Below, in pieces: positions 4,884-6,357 of a stretch of DNA of 6,357 bases. Origin of the DNA: an uncultured bacterium (lineage in GTDB: Bacteria > Patescibacteriota > Saccharimonadia > Saccharimonadales > Saccharimonadaceae). Under the pieces are notes generated by a model, which was given only the letters and a program-made list of their open reading frames with translations, was not told the origin of the DNA and searched no databases. Position numbers and translations under genes: made by a program. Within the stretch, counting starts at the first letter, position 1, and each line of letters opens with the position of its first letter. Where the stretch lies: NCBI GenBank assembly GCA_938045655.1, contig CALIMO010000041.1, positions 1 to 6,357 on the forward strand. The letters are read 5' to 3'.

Positions 4884-6357
4884 ATGAGTGAAAAAGTTAA
4901 AAAAGATGTAATTTATGTTGATGTTGAAGATGATATTACGGATGTTGTTAATAAAATAAAATCTTCGAAAGAGAGAATTATTGCAATTGTCCCACCAAAA
5001 AGTTTGGGTATTTTTAGGAGTGCTGTAAATATTCGCTTGCTTTCTCGAGCTGCGCAAAAAAATGATAAGAAAATTGTTTTTATTACTAATAATTCTGCAT
5101 TAAAGACTATGTCGGCAGCGGCAAAAATTCCAGTTTCGAAAACCCTTCAAAGTAAGCCAGAGGTACCAGAAATTGATATTTTAGAAGTTGAAGGAGATGA
5201 TGTTATCGATGGTGAAAGCTTGCCAATTTCGGAATTTAGTGGTCCAACTTCCGATGAGAAGGAGGCTGAAATTCTTGAAGGAATTGATATTGATGATAAC
5301 AAGAATTTTAACAAGATTAATCCAGAGCTTAAAAAAGAGAAGACTAATAAATCTAGAAAAGGATCGAAAGTTCCAGATTTTTCAAAGTTTCGAAAAAAAA
5401 TTCTCATTATCGGTGGGGTATTCTCTGTATTTTTAGTATTTATGATTTGGGCAATATTCTTTGCTCCATTTGCGGATATCACGATTGCTGCAAAAACCTC
5501 GACTACTAACGTAAAAGGTGTTGCTTCGATTTCTAATAGCACAAGTGAAAATTCGTTGCTTTCAAAAACTGAAACTATTGAAAAAAACCATGAAATTACT
5601 TTTGAAGCGACTGGAACTCGTGAAGAAGGTGAGGCGGCTTCAGGAACTTTAAATCTTTCTCAAAGTGGTGATAGTGACCCTGTTACCGTGGCGCAAGGTT
5701 CTGCATTTTCGGCTGGGCAATGTAATTTTATTACAACCTCATCTATTACTATTCCAGGAGTAAAAATTAAAGGCGGTGTAATTTCTAGTGGAAAAGCTAG
5801 TGTTAAAATTAAGGCGACGACTATCGGCGAGCAATGTAATCTACCAGCGCAAGAATATGTCTCGTCGATTAAGGGTGTTTCGGCAAGCGGTGGTCAGCTT
5901 TCAGGCGGTTCGAAAAAAACTTTAAAAGTTGTTTCGCAAAATGACATAAATGCAGCAAAAGCTAAAATAAATACAGAAAATGCGGATTCTATTAAGAGTT
6001 CCCTAAAAGCTAAATTCAGCTCAGATTATACTGTATTGAACGATAGCTTCTCCGTAAAAGATGGTGAGATTTCTTCTTCTGTTGCTGTTAATCAAGAGGC
6101 TCCAAACGGTAAGTCTACATTAAAAGCAACTTCTATATATTCAATCGTTGCAATTGAAAATAAAAGTATTGAAAGAATTATCTCTTCTCTTGCGAAGAAT
6201 AAAATGGGTGATTTAAATAATCAAAAAATTTATAATTATGGCTTGAAAGATGTCTCATTTTCAAAATTTAGTGGTAATAGTGTAGAAATTTCATCAAATG
6301 TAAAAATTGGCCCAGTTATTGATATAGATAATCTGAAAGATAAAATTAAGGGTAAAA
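4884..6357 (+). CDS. Single-pass membrane protein with outer baseplate-J-like region (3' end outside window)
   Basis: The frame is open from the ATG at 4884 to the right edge (491 residues seen). Residues 8-95 form a small alpha/beta cytoplasmic domain (RIIAIVPPKS at 31-40, KKIVFITNNSAL at 62-73). A long acidic linker follows (about 95-145), then a very basic patch (147-172) and one membrane segment (about 172-194, ILIIGGVFSVFLVFMIWAIF), which places the N-terminus inside and the rest outside. The outer part begins DITIAAKT and contains EATGTREEGEAASGTLNLSQ, then QGSAFSAGQCNF (271-282) and VKIKATTIGEQCNL (307-320). This succession resembles baseplate J/gp47-like proteins that I recall from CPR genomes; the match is by pattern, not by search. 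Ser/Thr-rich beta-type sequence continues to the edge. It lies 12 bp behind ftsA with its own ribosome-binding site, so it is probably co-expressed and may link envelope or surface structure to division. Function is unknown. Confidence 0.85.
   Translation, partial: MSEKVKKDVIYVDVEDDITDVVNKIKSSKERIIAIVPPKSLGIFRSAVNIRLLSRAAQKNDKKIVFITNNSALKTMSAAAKIPVSKTLQSKPEVPEIDILEVEGDDVIDGESLPISEFSGPTSDEKEAEILEGIDIDDNKNFNKINPELKKEKTNKSRKGSKVPDFSKFRKKILIIGGVFSVFLVFMIWAIFFAPFADITIAAKTSTTNVKGVASISNSTSENSLLSKTETIEKNHEITFEATGTREEGEAASGTLNLSQSGDSDPVTVAQGSAFSAGQCNFITTSSITIPGVKIKGGVISSGKASVKIKATTIGEQCNLPAQEYVSSIKGVSASGGQLSGGSKKTLKVVSQNDINAAKAKINTENADSIKSSLKAKFSSDYTVLNDSFSVKDGEISSSVAVNQEAPNGKSTLKATSIYSIVAIENKSIERIISSLAKNKMGDLNNQKIYNYGLKDVSFSKFSGNSVEISSNVKIGPVIDIDNLKDKIKGK

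Noticed and set aside
5147..5542. 131-residue minus-strand frame inside the baseplate-J-like gene
   Set aside because: It is the mirror of the linker and membrane segment of the plus-strand gene and has no promoter or ribosome-binding site.

Overview
The window looks like chromosomal DNA from a Patescibacteria/CPR bacterium, most likely a Candidatus Saccharibacteria (TM7) relative. The basis is the AT-rich composition, short intergenic gaps, a shortened alanyl-tRNA synthetase, and a divergent FtsA followed by a membrane-anchored baseplate-J-like protein of a kind I associate with CPR genomes. TAG, TAA and TGA all end genes here and no frame needs TGA read through, so the standard bacterial code fits and the UGA-Gly lineages (SR1, Gracilibacteria) are unlikely. 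The lineage is inference; no rRNA or tRNA is present.

Layout. (1) 1-767: 3' part of a charged, disordered, tail-anchored protein, open to the left edge, followed by a strong terminator. (2) 827-1063, minus strand: a tiny membrane-protein gene with its own promoter, Shine-Dalgarno and terminator, whose frame is broken at a run of eight T. (3) 1113-3569: a promoter almost touching the start codon of a short alaS, then a P-loop kinase-like gene coupled to it by an ATGA overlap. (4) 3574-6357: a second promoter of the same geometry, then an FtsA-family gene, then, 12 bp later and behind a good Shine-Dalgarno, a single-pass membrane protein with a large outer baseplate-J-like region that runs off the right edge.

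Working together: alaS and its partner form a probable two-gene translation-related operon. ftsA and the surface protein form a probable envelope or cell-division operon. The two operon-leading genes appear to give leaderless mRNAs, while 4884-6357 and the small minus-strand gene use clear Shine-Dalgarno sites. I see no CRISPR array, insertion sequence, tRNA, defence cassette or riboswitch. The most notable points are the frameshifted small gene, the two-domain-deleted AlaRS, the repeated leaderless promoter layout, and a marked excess of the palindrome TTCGAA in all reading frames.
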